Origin: Buddleja alternifolia
Taxonomy: Eukaryota > Streptophyta > Magnoliopsida > Lamiales > Scrophulariaceae
Assembly: GCA_019426215.1 (NCBI GenBank)
Contig: CM033401.1
Span: 16,187,134-16,251,133, forward strand
Direction of reading: 5' to 3'
Length of the DNA stretch: 64,000 bases
Shown here: positions 1 to 11,770 of the stretch, piece by piece
Layout: every line of letters starts with the position of its first letter
Numbering within the stretch: position 1 is the stretch's first letter
Program-made: the position numbers and the translations under genes
Notes under the pieces: model-generated
Databases searched by the model: none
Seen by the model: the letters and a program-made list of their open reading frames with translations, nothing else
Told to the model about the DNA's origin: nothing

Positions 1-3
1 AAA

Positions 4-810
4 ATGGCAAATCCACTTTTAATATGACTCAAAAGAAATGTTCTAACTAGACCCAACTACATAGAATGACTCACGATCTTAAGGAATATCCTAAGTGAGG
101 AGTCAATTAAATATGTGTTGGAAATCAATCGTCCTCCTGTTCCTAAGAGGGATGAGGATGAGAGAGTTCAACTAGCTCATTTTAGCTGGACTTGTGACAA
201 CTACAAAGCTAGAGGATACATCCTAAGCTCAATGTGTAGTGAACTACAAAGTTATCATGAATGCAAGGGACATAATTCTTCATCTAGAGGTAATGTTTGG
301 AGAGCATGGTAGGACCTAAGATATTTCATATTGAGAGATCTCTTCGGAGCGAGGATGAGGGAGGAAGTGGATGTGGGAGACCATGTTCTCAGGATGCTGA
401 TCCTAATGGAAAAGTTAAGGTCGTTAAACTTTTATATGGATCTTCATCTTCAAGTTGATCTCATCCTACAGTCGCTCCCTGACTCCTTCTACTATTTCAT
501 CATGAACTTTGATATAAATGATAGCGATTGTTCATTAGTTGGGCTAAAGAAGCTTGAAATTGAACAAGCTCGCATGAGGACGAAGAGCAAGAGGGATTCT
601 TCTATCTATTTCTCAAATGAATTATTTAATGATCAAGAGAATGGAAAAGAAGAAAACTACAAGGAGTATCTAAAAGAACTCAAAAGAAATTAGAACATGG
701 CCGCAAGAGTAAGGGGCCTAAGGAAATGTACATATGCCTACGATGCGTTGAGCTTGGCCACTGGAAAAGGAATTGTCCTAAGTTAGGCAAAGGAGCAAAA
801 GATATGGAAC
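4..810 (+). pseudogene. copia gag remnant (element A1)
   Basis: Remains of the capsid (gag) gene of a Ty1/copia retrotransposon. The reading frame starts at an ATG at position 4 and aligns by eye with the better preserved gag at 36064 (same opening NPL, then a PNY motif). It is cut by several stops and frameshifts; open pieces are 115-312 and 331-693. The second piece matches the UBN2-type gag domain (VGDHVLRMLILMEKLRSLNF). A CCHC zinc knuckle follows in another frame at about 735-776 (CLRCVELGHWKRNC, spacing C-x2-C-x4-H-x4-C), which binds element RNA in the family. The 5' LTR and leader lie outside the window. Not functional. The family assignment is firm; exact exon-like limits are not. Confidence 0.85.
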
Positions 811-2335
811 TTTTCGTTTATGAAACTAATTATTCTATGACCGTTTTTCCTACTTCATAGATTCTGGACTCAGGGGCTAGTGCTCATATGTGTTGTATAG
901 ATCAGGATCTGGAAAGAAGTAGAAAGCTGGGCAGAGAAGAAATGCTGATCAAAGTAGGCAACGGGGAAAGCGTCGCAGCTACTAGGATTGAATCTACTTC
1001 TTTGATTTTGAGTTCTGGACATTTATTGTTTTTAAATGATGTTTTAGTTTTGCTCAAGGGGCTTAAGAACATTGTTTCCATTCTTTATATTAGTTAATAC
1101 TGGTTATACATTCTGTTTTTCTGATTTGAATTGCGACATTTTTTATGGTAATAAAAAGGTTGGCAATGCATCTTTAGTTAATAATTTGTATTAGTTGAAT
1201 GTCCATAATTCTTCTGTTATGAATGTTGTAACGCATGAACGTGGTAGGCAAGAAGCTAACTTAAGACTTAAGTGGCATCTTAGATTAGGCCATGCCATGC
1301 TGAAGAGCACAAGATCCACAAAATGGAGAAAGATTGACTTTTAAGCTCACTGGGATCAAATCCCTATCCAACATGTGAATCATGTCTCTTAGCAAGATGG
1401 CTAGATCTCCCTTCACCGAGACTTTTGAAAGAGCTATTCAAGTCCTAGGATAAGTGCATACTGACGTTTGTGGACCATTTGGAGAAATGGCTCGTGGAGG
1501 TATCTACTACTTCATCACTTTCACAGACGACCATTCAAGATGTGTTCTAGTGTATCTGATGAAGCAAAAGTCTGAATCCTTTGAGAGGTTTATAGAATTC
1601 AAAGCTTTAGTAAAAAATTAAACTGGCCAAAATATAAAGACTCTATGTTCGGATCGTGGAGGAGAATATATGAGCGCTGAGTTTGATGAGTTTCTTATGG
1701 AACAAGGAATAATGTTACAACTAACACCAATAGCAACTCCTCAATTAAATGGTGCAGCCGAGCGTAGAAACCAAACATTGTTGGTCATGGTTCATTCCAT
1801 GCTAAGCTATACTGATTTACCCATTTCATTATGGGGACATGCGATCCTTACTACTGCTTATATATTGAACAGATGTCCCTCCAAATCCGTTCCTAAAACT
1901 CCACATGAGATGTGGAATAATAGAACCAAGTCTTAACCACTCAAGATTTGGGGATGTCCTGCTTATGTCAAAAAGACTAAAGTAGAGAAATTGGAGACAA
2001 GATCTTTAATGGGACGTTTAATTGGTTATCCTGAAAATTCCATGTGATTCTTCTTTTACCTACATGATGATGAAAGAATCATTGTGGCACTACAAGCCCA
2101 CTTCCTTGAGGATGAGTTCATCTTAGAAGGGGGCAAAGGTAGAAAAAGTGTTCTAGAAGAACAAAATGAAACTCCCACCATAACATCTGTCCAAGAACCA
2201 AGAGCTGACCCAACAGTAGCACAACCACCACGTAGATCTGGTAGAATACCATATGAACCTGAGAGGTATTGGTTATCTACTGCAGAAGGAGCTAGAGCTG
2301 CACACTATAGTAGAAGAAGGTCATGAAGATGATCC
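811..2335 (+). pseudogene. copia protease-integrase remnant (element A1)
   Basis: Pol continues directly from gag. The aspartic protease motif ILDSGASAH is readable near 861-888, but the preceding tryptophan codon is a stop (TAG 858-860; A4 has TGG there). GAG-pre-integrase (KWHLRLGHA) lies near 1270-1300. The integrase core shows all three acidic residues in broken frames: Asp in HTDVCGPFGE near 1465, Asp in SDRGGEY near 1650, Glu in AERRNQTL near 1758. The C-terminal part, with LKIWGCPAYVKKTK, runs to about 2100, and a proline/arginine linker follows to 2335. Many stops and frameshifts make it inactive. Confidence 0.85.
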
Positions 2336-2339
2336 CTCT

Positions 2340-3893
2340 ACCTATGATCAAGCGATTGTAGATGTCAACGCTTCAAGATGGCGAGAAGCAATGGAAACAG
2401 AGATGAGTTATATGTAATCGAACCAAGTCTGGACTTAGTAGATCGTCCTATAAAGCCAAGCTCTTAGAAACAGAGGCGAGAAGCAATCGAAGCAAGGTTG
2501 ACACCTATAAAGCCAAGCTCTTAGCAAAAGGCTATAGTCAAAGAGAAGGAATTTATAAATCAAGAGACTATTTTGCCCTTAGCCATGATAAAATCCATCC
2601 GAATACTGTTATCATAGTTGCATACTTGGACTATGAGATATGGTAGATGGATGTCAAAACTGCTTTCCTGAATAGATTCCTAGAAGAGGATATCTATTTG
2701 GAACAGCTAAAAGGTTTTGTATTTGAGACCATTATCCATAAAGTATGTAAACTTGAGAGGTTCATATACGGTCTCAAGCAAGCATTTAGAAGCTCGAATC
2801 TTCATTTTGATGAAGTAGTAACGGGATATGGCTTCATTAAGAACAAAGATGAACCCTGTGTCTACAAGAAGACTAGTGGAAGCAAGATCTCATTTTTATA
2901 TTTAGATGACATTCTACTTATAGGAAATGACGTGGGAATGCTAACCACTGTTAAGAAATGGCTTTCGAGTACATTTTCCATGAAAGACTTGGGAGAAGCA
3001 ATGTGCATTTTAGAAATTCGTATCTATAGAGATAGAACGAATGGAATGATCGGTCTTTCCCAATCCCTTTACTTAGAGAAGGTCCTAAAGAGATTTAGGA
3101 TGGATAACTCTAAGAAAGGATTCTTTCTCATGAGACATGGAGTCTACTTATCTAAGTCTATGTGTCCTCAAAATGAGGAAGATAGAAAGGAGATGAGCAA
3201 TGTACCCTATGCTTCTGCAGTTGGTAGCATGATGTATGCAATGTTGTGTACAAGACCTGGCATTGCTTATGCAGTAAGCGTGGTGAGTCGATTTCAAGCA
3301 AACCCGGGAAAGGAACATTAGATAGCTGTGAAGAATATCCTACAGTATCTTAAAAGAAATATGGATATGATTCTCATCTATGGAGGTGAAGATATGAAGA
3401 TGGAAGGTTACATTGATTCAGACTTTCAGTCTAATGTGGATGACCAAAAATCCACTTCAGGGTTTGTTTTGACACTTAATGGTGAGGGCAGTGTCTTGGA
3501 AAATTTCCAAGCAAAGCACAACCGTTGATTTCACTACTGAAGCAGAATATGTGGCAGCATCAGAGGCAGCCAAAGAAGCTGTTTGGATGGGGAAGTTTCT
3601 AGGACAACTTCAAGTGGTTCCTAGCGCAGAGCTCCCATTACCACTTTATTGTGATAACAATGGAGTGATAGTGCAAGCCAAAGAACCAAGGTTTCATAAC
3701 AAGTCTAAACACATTGAGAGAAGGTTTCATGTCATCAGGGAGATCGTTGGCAAAGGAGAGATAGCAGTGCAGAAAATAGCCTCAGTAGACCATGTAGCTG
3801 ACCCGTTCACCAAACCACTACCTTAGGGTATTCTGGACCGACACCTGGAAAAGATAGGTATAAGATACCACAAAGAGTGGCATTGAGTGCATG
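2340..3893 (+). pseudogene. copia reverse transcriptase-RNase H remnant (element A1)
   Basis: The reverse transcriptase begins in a rearranged stretch (2340-2646) where a ~20-bp piece around AAAGCCAAGCTCTTAG occurs twice (about 2450 and 2505). The best open piece is 2647-3321: MDVKTAFLNRFLEEDIY, then YGLKQAFRSS, then the catalytic box at 2899-2910, read as YLDD where family A normally has YVDD. It ends at TAG 3319-3321, where the sister copies have TGG (HW to H-stop). RNase H follows at 3328-3826 in two frames (STSGFVLTLNG; TTEAEYVAASEAAKEAVW; HNKSKHIERRFH) and ends with DPFTKPLP. A purine-rich stretch near 3885-3900 is the likely polypurine tract before the 3' LTR. Confidence 0.9.
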
Positions 3894-3901
3894 TGGGTGA
3901 T

Positions 3902-5542
3902 TTTTAGGATTATACTCTCAGATGCCATAGAGGATAGAATGATAGGGCATTTCACTTGTAATACACTTATTATCTTATATTACTAAAAGACATTATTTTG
4001 TTTTCACTTAAATTTTATCTGCATCTATAAGTAGTGTAAAACGTTTTGTCCATGTTTTCAGTGCAATCTCTCTACTTTCTATAGAATAGAAGGACAGGTA
4101 CTAGAGAGATTGATCTTGATTACTTAAACAAGTTCTCAAGTGATATGAAGTCTTCAAAGGACAAATAAAGGCTAGGAATACTTGTACAATCTGAGCTTTG
4201 ACATGGGAGTGCCAGTCGAACACCATGCGATGGTGGGAGCTTAAGGTTGTGGGCACATCAGTGGAACTGATATGCTCGAACACAACTCGCATCGGTTCTG
4301 TCACATTGGTATTCACTATGTGACTGTCAATGACAGTACTGATTATTCGTAATAGGTATAGGTGAACCTTTGACCAGAAGTATCAGGCTGAAGATACACT
4401 TGTGACGTCAAGTCTGTCATTAGAGTAGTTAGACCCAATTCACCCGTTGGTGGGGTCGACCTTGAAATGCGGTTTGATGGGCAAGTGGTAGTCTTAGTTG
4501 ATAACTAACAGGGATTTGTTTTCTCATAAGTGAACGAGAAAGTGTCCTATGTGATATAGATAATGGAGATCAAAGTCTTTGGCCAAAGCAACGTGAACAA
4601 AGGGTTAATACGTATACGAAATTGACGATTGGTAGGTTGTGGAATGATCTATTCATTCGATTTCATTTGGGCTATGAAGTGGGCCACGTGACTGGTTAGG
4701 TGTTACCCACTTCCTTTGGATTCCTCTTACTACCAAATGAAACAAACCTAAAGAGTCACGCTAAATGATTGATAAAGAAAAATAAAAGGATTTTTCTATT
4801 TTATTCTAAGAGATTTAATTTATGGGATAAATTAAATATGATTAATTAATTGCTCATTAGATGAGATAATTAATTATAAAGATAAGATTAATTATTAATT
4901 AATTTCTTAAGGAAATAAATTAATGAATTAATTCATCTAATTAATTTGATTATTTAATTTATTTATTGGATATAATAAATAATTAATTAAATAATAGATA
5001 ATTAATTAAAACAAGGGACGAGTCGGGCCAAATAAAGAGGGTCCATATGGACGCCTCATATGGCCGAGTTGGGCGTCCATAAGGATGCCCAACTTGGACT
5101 CTTGCCTCTTGTCTTGGTCAACAAGTCAAGTGATATAAAATACATCACTTAAAGAATTTTGACCTAGATGAATTTCATTATTCACACATCTCTCCTAGAA
5201 AAGAAAAGAAAACTCCTCCCTCTCTCGTCATACTACTAGCCGTCGGCCATCAAGGAGAAAAAAAAAGAATTTTTTTTGTCAATCAATCCGCGTGATTATT
5301 TAGAGACAACGTGTGTTCATTGTTCGGATCAAACTTCAAGAATTTTGTGAAGAGTAGATAGCACGAGGATTGAAGACTTCGAGACTTCAACCATTCAAAA
5401 TTTTGAAGGAGGATCGAGTTCTCCAACCACTTCGTCTCAACGGGTATGTTTAATTCGTTTTATTTATGATTCAATTATGCAAATTGAGAACACTGTTGGT
5501 ATTTTAAATCTTCCGTTGAGCAATTTTTCTTGAAATCCAACA
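3902..5542 (+). repeat. 3' LTR of copia element A1
   Basis: Long terminal repeat of about 1,641 bp, recognised by homology with the LTRs at 49172 and 20155. It starts TTTTAGGATTATACTC where the intact copy has TGTTAGGATTATGCCC, and ends CCAACA at 5537-5542. The middle is very AT-rich. A TATAAAA box at 5134-5140 marks the probable start of transcription, followed by U5. The 5' partner is outside the window, so its age and target duplication cannot be judged. A 622-bp interior section (4694-5315) occurs again, inverted, at 8473-9093. Confidence 0.88.
5134..5140 (+). promoter_or_regulatory. LTR TATA box (A1)
   Basis: TATAAAA in the 3' third of the LTR. The sister LTRs carry a TATA box at the same relative place (33895 and 50512). 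In copia LTRs this would drive element transcription; activity here is not known. Confidence 0.5.
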
Positions 5543-8289
5543 TGGGCTTCTTCCGCTGCTGCTTCACTGTAGTGGCTCCTTATCCATCTTCAAGATTTTT
5601 CCTTCAACCCACTATTTCTTCCCTTGCCTTGCCAAGACTGAATGTCGATGAAATTCTCCTCCCCCCCCCCCCCACACACCCCCCAAACCCATTCTCTCAC
5701 TTATGTCTTAAGCCAGGAAAGGGGTTTTTCACTCGACTCACCTTCTCACTCACACCACCCCACGACATATCTCCTGTTCACCAAAGGCCCGACTGCACCT
5801 CCGGCGCCTCCACCAAGTCAAAACGAGACTGAATCGGCTCTATGGAGAACCCCAGACCCAGATCTGCCGCTCGAAAGTGGAGAGTGCACTTTTTTAGTGT
5901 CCAACACCGCTCTCCACCATACCGGCTGCCAATCCATCTCCTCCACTGTCCAAGCCAAGAAGAGTGAAGCTATTAATGCCTACCCCCTTGATTGAAAATG
6001 AAAAAATGGTTTCCACACTCCATTTTTTAGATTGCTCGTTTTTAAAATTGAGGAATTTTTTGCGTTGCCGGTTGTGTTTATTTTATCCTTTTGCATCATT
6101 TTTCCGGTTGTTCCTACGAGCAAAAAATGCGGTGTTTTTGTTTTTGTCTTTTATTTAAGATGATGCATTATATATCTTTGTTATTTGTGGGTTTTGGTTT
6201 TTTGTTTTTGGTTTACATTGCAGATTATGTGGCAAAGTATGAACCCTTTCTCCTAGACACTTTCTCTTGGAATGTGAACAGAAGGCTCTTCATATCGACT
6301 ATGAAAAGAAGACTCTTGATGGAGGTTATTGTCCGAGCTTTTTCCTCGCGGAGAAGATGGTTCTATTTCAAATTGATAACTCCTGTTTTGGGATTGGGAG
6401 CCCTTTTCCAGATGTGGTCTCTTTCTATGAACAAGATCCAGACCTTCATTCTAGCATTTGTTGTTCTAGGTGTAGTGATTGTGGTGTTTTTTGTGCTTCC
6501 ATCGTCGAGTCTTATACGTTCTTTGTCAGATCTGCTATTTGTGTTGATGAGCAGAAATTGTATGATGTTGGTCTGAATTTTGTAATTAATCTCTGTTTCA
6601 TTAATGCATAAATTTTATTTATCAAAAAAAGAAAGAAAAAGATCTACGATCCTTGTTTCGGTTGTTTATTAATCATAGGATCGGGTTGTATTACTGACCC
6701 GACCTAGGTTATTTATTATACATGGATCTTGTAGTATCTTACAATTTATTGTGTCTGGAGGACCTTTGTGTAAATACAAAGGGACCAAATTGTAAATATT
6801 TCCATATACCCAAAAATGGGTATATCACCGGCTATGCAAGTTGTAACAAACAAGGCCCAAAAGGGATGGCAACCAATTCACTATTATACCCTTTTATCTG
6901 AGATAGTAAACAGTGGCCGAGTTATGAAAATACATCCTAAACAAGGGGCAAATACAGAAGACCAACGCACTATATGATGAAGCCACAAGGCAAAATCCAA
7001 GAGGCGACATCAGTTGAGAAGGGAAGAATGAGGGTTACAATGAGATGATGGGAATTCTAAAAGGGTGGTTGCCCCTCTCTGTAAGCTCCCCATGATTTCT
7101 TCATTTTACTATTTCGAAAAAACAACAGCCCTTGAAGAAAAAAAGGAAAAGAAGCAAAGATAGATAGAAATGCAAAACCTTGTTATTAAAAGGGATCTCT
7201 GTGTTGGCACTATACTTTGTTTATGTTTATGGGGGTATCTGTTTGGTGAGAATTTTTGGTGTCGGTGGCGGTGGTGGCGTATACTGTAGTACTGTACTAT
7301 ATATATATACATACACATATATAAGTATATAGATAGAGGCTGTGATGATTTTTTCTTGATTATTCCTTCTCAACTGATGATGAAATGGGCATAGTGAAAA
7401 CCCGACCCGTATCTTGGCGGGGCGACCCGGATTGGCTGCGATTAATCAATCGCATGCAACCGGTGATTTTGCAGCCATGGCGTGGCCGGCTTCTCTTTGC
7501 CCATTCACATAATAACAGATCTGAGCCTCATTTTCATATATCTTTTTTTCTGTTTGAACCCTTTTAATTTATGTTTTTTGGTTGCGATAAATTGTTGGTA
7601 GATTTTAAACTTTATGAGTCTGAATTTTTAAGTTAATAAAAATTGATAATTCAATTTACAATGCAAATGTGCTAAACTTCCAATCCAAGCTAAAATTCCA
7701 AATTATTCAATCAAGTAGGGAAGAGGAGTAAAGATTTTTAATTTTTTTAATCCTAATTAGAAAGGAAAATAAAAAAGAAGAAATTAAGAGGCTCAGATTT
7801 AAGTAATATCATCAGAAGAACGACGGCGTATCCCGGCAAGGCTGCAGAAATCAGTTGCCCATATGAGATGAAATTACAGTAAAACCCATCTCAGTCTCAT
7901 AGAGACCTGATCTCGCCAAGCCAAGTTACGGATTTGCTCTAAATCTGATTTTTTCCCCTTAATACGAAATCATCACAGCCTCAACACTAGCTATATTGCG
8001 TGTCATCCAATCGGGGCCTAAATTTCAGTTGTTTGACGCGGAATTGGACATTGGGAATTTTGTTCTTCCCAATTTTGCTCTGCCAAGAGAAGAAGCACAA
8101 AGATTAGATTACAAGTAGAGTAGAAGATACAGATATTAAAAGGGTTGTCTACTTATTTTTGAGTAATAGAAAATGATGGGGCAACCAACCTTAAAACTCC
8201 CCATCTTTCATTCTCTCTGTGTGTGCACTGTGCAGCAATATTGCAATTATTGGAACCTTTTTCTAATTTCTAGATTTTTTTTGGGAAAT
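5543..8289. other. no recognisable gene
   Basis: Stretch between the A1 LTR and the fold-back element. Short overlapping reading frames between 5530 and 6611 carry no domain I recognise; the first includes a poly-C run at about 5663-5690. A possible retroposed piece lies within it (see 6221-6640). From 6640 to 8289 the DNA is AT-rich with many stops in all frames. I cannot support a promoter, RNA gene or repeat family here. Confidence 0.4.
6221..6640 (+). other. possible retroposed fragment with A-rich tail
   Basis: A 115-codon open frame (6267-6611) ends just before AATTTTATTTATC followed by an A-rich tail (about 6623-6640), the look of a retroposed transcript or LINE 3' end. Upstream, TTTACATTGCAG at 6212-6223 looks like a splice acceptor, which argues instead for a gene remnant with an intron. 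Another open frame (6091-6576) overlaps it and neither shows a family motif. I do not recognise the product. No flanking duplication was found by eye. Confidence 0.25.
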
Positions 8290-8472
8290 TTAAATAAATA
8301 ATACAAATATAAAGTATTAAATTAATACAACTTTAATTAGGTATCAGAAAATAAAATATTCCGTCCGTTGTGGGGTACAGCGGAATCAGATTGATTCCGC
8401 TGTCGGTCTGTACCCGACAGCCGAATCAATAAAATAATATTTAAAAAAAAATTACTATTGCATTCGGTCTGT

Positions 8473-9093
8473 ACACGTTGTCTCTAAATAATCACGCGGA
8501 TTGATTGACAAAAAAAATTCTTTCTTTTTCTCCTTGATGGCCAACGGCTAGTAGTATGACGAGAGAGGGAGGAGTTTTCTTTTCTTTTCTAGGAGAAATG
8601 TGTGAATAATGAAATTCATCTAGGTCAAAATTCTTTAAGTGATGTATTTTATATCACTCGACTTGTTGACCAAGACAAGAGGCAAGAGTCCAAGTTGGGC
8701 ATCCTTATGAACGCCCAACTCGGCCATATGAGGCGTCCATATGGACCCTCTTTATTTGGCCCGACTCGTCTCTTGTTTTAATTAATTCTCTATTATTTAA
8801 TTAATTATTTATTATATCCAATAAATAAATTAAATAATCAAATTAATTCGATAAATTAATTCATTAATTTATTTCCTTAAGAAATTAGTTAATAATTAAT
8901 CTTATCTTTATAATTAATTATCTCATCTAATGAGCAATTAATTAATCATATTTAATTTATCCCATAAATTAAATCTCCTAGAATAAAATAGAAAAATCCT
9001 TTTATTTTTCTTTGTCAATCCTTTAGCGTGACTTTTTAGGTTTGTTTCATTTGGTAGTAAGAGGAATCCAAAGGAAGTGGGTAACACCTAACC
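8473..9093 (-). repeat. inverted interior fragment of a family-A copia LTR
   Basis: These 621 bp are the reverse complement of 4694-5315 in the A1 LTR, with almost the same length and, by eye, about 95% identity. Both LTR ends are absent, so this is not a solo LTR. It is bounded directly by fold-back arm sequence (GCATTCGGTCTGT before, GAAAGAATCAGA after). A repair patch or recombination product is more likely than transposition. With the A1 LTR it makes an inverted repeat with a 3.2-kb spacer. Confidence 0.85.
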
Positions 9094-9179
9094 GAAAGAA
9101 TCAGATTTAAACAATATTATATTATATTTAGTACAGCGGAATACAATATAATATTGTTTTTTTCTTTTTTAGTTAAATA

Positions 9180-9233
9180 ATAATTTTTGCTTTATATTCG
9201 GCTCATTTTTCTTCATTTTTTGGTTTCGACTTG

Positions 9234-9270
<37 letters not shown>

Positions 9271-10290
9271 GTTGCCTATCACAGTATCTCGGGCATTGCC
9301 GGACTAATCTGTTGGTCGACTCGGGTCGCACACCTGGCTTGGTGGGTGAGTCTTCCAACGGGGGTCACTGCGTACACAAGGAATCGAACCCGAAACCTTG
9401 CTTAATCGGAACCGAGCTGCTTACCACTCGGACCAACCCCGTTGGTGACTTGAACATATAAATTGTAGATTTTTGATATAAACTTTGTAACCGCACATGA
9501 ATGAAATCATTTTGATATCTGGGTGAAGGAATACGACAATTAAAAAAGGAAATATTAAAGCAATTTTTTAAAGCAAATAATGACTTTGTCTATGTTTTCG
9601 GCTCATTTTTCTTACTTTTTCGTTCATTTTTTAGTTTTGACTTGAACACATAAATTGTAAATTTTTATAAAAACTTTGTAACTATACAAGAATGGACTCG
9701 TTTCGATATCTGGGTGAAGGAATACGGCAAGCAAAAAGCAGCATTAAAACAATTTTTTAAAGAAAATTATGATTTTTTCCTTATTTTCGGCTCGTTTTTC
9801 TCCATTTTTCGTACATTTTTGAGTTTCGACTTAAACATATAAATTATAGACTTTTATATAAATTTTATAGCCGCACAAGAATTGACTCATTTCGATGCCC
9901 GGGTGAAGGAATACGGCAAGTAAAAAGAAAATATTAGAGCAATTTTTTAAAGAAAATAATAATTTTATCTATGTTTCTGGCTCATTTTTTTTTCCATTTT
10001 TCATTCATTTTTGTTTCCATTTTTCATTCATTTTTGGGTTTCCACTTGAACACATAAATTGTAAATTTTTATATAAAATTTGTAACCGCACAAGAAGCAA
10101 AAAAGCAATATTTAATCAATTTTTAAAAGAAATTAATGATTATTTTCCTTGTTTTCGGCTCATTTTTCTCTATTTTGCGTGCATTTTTGTGTTTTAATTT
10201 GAAAATATAAATTGTAGATTTTCATATAAACTTAGTAACCGAACAAGAATGAACTCATTTTTATGCCCGGGTGAAGGAATACAGTAAGAA
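9180..10290 (+). repeat. ~190-bp repeat units, left arm
   Basis: About five imperfect copies of an AT-rich unit. Recognisable landmarks in each are CGGCTCATTTTTC, then GACTTGAACA, then AAATTGTAGATTTT, then TTTGTAACCGCACAAGAATG, then GGGTGAAGGAATAC, then CAATTTTTTAAAG. Copies begin near 9200, 9598, 9787, 9968 and 10157. The first is split by the SINE and the fourth is shortened. The same unit is inverted at about 10310-10860. Confidence 0.8.
9242..9446 (-). mobile_element. tRNA-derived SINE
   Basis: On the minus strand the element opens with a tRNA-like head: an A-box-like TTGGTCCGAGTGG near 9439-9427 and a B-box GGTTCGATTCC near 9392-9382, which in SINEs form the internal RNA polymerase III promoter. 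It ends in a (TA)n tail (9242-9266). It is flanked by a perfect 14-bp duplication, GACTTGAACATATA, at 9228-9241 and 9447-9460, inside a fold-back repeat unit. At about 205 bp it has the usual plant SINE length. It is not a tRNA gene: the head is followed by a non-tRNA body and the duplication is that of a retroposon. Confidence 0.88.
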
Positions 10291-10309
10291 TGAAATTGAA
10301 CAAATGTTG

Positions 10310-10860
10310 CTTTCTTGCTTGCTGTATTCCTTCACCCGGGCATCGAAATAAGTTCATTCTTGTATGGTTACAAGCTTTATATAAAAATCTACAATTTATG
10401 TGTTCAAGTCGAAGCCAAAATTAAACGAAAAACGGAGAAAAATGAGTCAAAAATAAGGAAAAAATCATTATTTTCTTTAAAAAATTGCTTTAATGCTGCT
10501 TTTTTGCTTGCCTTGTATCTTTCCCCGAGAATCAAAATGAGTCCGTTCTTGTGCGGTTACAAAATTTTTATGAAAATCTACAACTTATATGTTCAAGTCC
10601 AAACCCAAAAAATGAATGAAAATGGGAGAAAAATGAGCCGAAAATATAAACAAAGTCATTATTTTTTTAAAAAAATTGTTCTAATGTTTCCTTTTTACTT
10701 ACCGTATTCCTTCACCCGAGTATCGAAATGAGTCCATTCTTATGCAGTTACAAAGTCTATATAAAAGTCTACAATTTATATGTTCAAATCGAAACCAAAA
10801 AATGCATGAAAAAGGGAGAAAAATGAGCAAAAAATAAAGCAAAAATTATTGTTTAATTAA
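10310..10860 (-). repeat. ~190-bp repeat units, right arm
   Basis: Three inverted copies of the unit described for the left arm (GTATTCCTTCACCCG near 10324, 10706 and, altered, 10517). The open frame at 10315-10731 runs through them and has no protein family features, so it is a by-product of the repeat. Confidence 0.75.
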
Positions 10861-11137
10861 AAAAGAAAAAAAAAATATTATATTGCATTCCGCTGTACCT
10901 GACAGCGGAATGCAATAGTGATTTTAAAAATAATAATATTATATTGCATTCAGCTGTACCCGACAGTGGAATGCAATAGTAATTTTTTAAAAAATATTTT
11001 ATTGATTCTTCTGTCGGGTACAGTGGAATCAGTCTGATTCCGCTGTACTTGACAGGGGAGTGTGCTATTTTATGATACCTAATTAAAGTTGTATTATTTT
11101 AAGAATTAATACTCATATTTGTATTATTTATTTAAGT

Positions 11138-11770
11138 TTTTCATATTTTTTTAAAAATTGAAAATCCATGTGCCACCTAGGAATTTGGATCAAAATTGGT
11201 TGTAATTAATTGTTTGCCTTGGTTCTGGTGGTGGGTTAATGAAGTGGTCAAGAGTGGAGGTGTGCAGTGTTTTAGTCAATATTAGTAAAAAAAATCTTAG
11301 ATTATTAAACTATATATATATACACACACACACTAGTGGATGGGCCAGCACCGTGCATGCGCGCGGTGCACCCTGTCCATAGTAACATCTTTTTAGGAAG
11401 GCACATTTAATGTTTTAAGGCAAAACGCCCGAAATGCCCTCACCAGTATTTTTCTAAATTCAAACCACCACCTTCCTTCCCAGTTGGATCTGCTTAACCT
11501 CGATATCTCCAAAAACCATTCCCCACGCCCTTTGCACTCCCATTGTCAAAACTGCCATACGTTTTATAATTGCAACGACTCGCGTAACGAATTCACCGAG
11601 GTAAAAGCCCCCCTAATTTTTTATTCTTTCTTGGTTTTGATTCGTAATATTCACAAACCACCAGGGGCTGCAATCTTCCAAAACCCGCGATAACCCTATT
11701 TGTCATTTTTACACTCGTGCACTTCATCCTGTCAAAACGTCTATTACTTGGATTTTTTTACCACAGGATT
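11138..11770. other. no recognisable gene; upstream side of B3 pseudogene
   Basis: AT-rich DNA followed by a short GC-rich patch at 11338-11372 (GTGCATGCGCGCGGTGCACC is a near-perfect palindrome). It may contain the old promoter and 5' UTR of the B3 pseudogene, but I see no convincing TATA box. Confidence 0.3.

Larger units (their letters stand above)
8290..11137. mobile_element. fold-back (palindromic) repeat element
   Basis: Two inverted arms meet near 10290-10315. Both outer ends carry TAAATAAATAATACAAATA (left near 8291; reverse complement ending near 11135). Next inward come TACAACTTTAATTAGGTATC, then copies of a short palindrome around ATTCCGCTGTACCCGACAG, then copies of a ~190-bp unit. 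The left arm has about five units and the right arm about three, so the arms are unequal. The left arm is further enlarged by an inverted LTR fragment (8473-9093) and a SINE (9242-9446). No transposase is present and no clear target duplication was found, so the class (fold-back or Mutator-like) is open. Confidence 0.7.

Noticed and set aside
5530..5995. Overlapping frames of 100 and 117 codons
   Set aside because: The first starts inside the LTR end, both cross a poly-C run, and neither shows a known motif.
8473..9093. Solo LTR
   Set aside because: Both LTR ends are missing and there is no target duplication; it is an interior fragment.
9380..9446. Possible tRNA gene on the minus strand
   Set aside because: A- and B-box-like motifs are there, but the body after the B box, the (TA)n tail and the 14-bp duplication show a SINE.
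10315..10731. 138-codon open frame
   Set aside because: It runs through inverted fold-back units and has no protein family features.
11338..11372. Helitron end
   Set aside because: The GC-rich palindrome lacks the CTRR end and a matching TC start, and no Rep/helicase is present.
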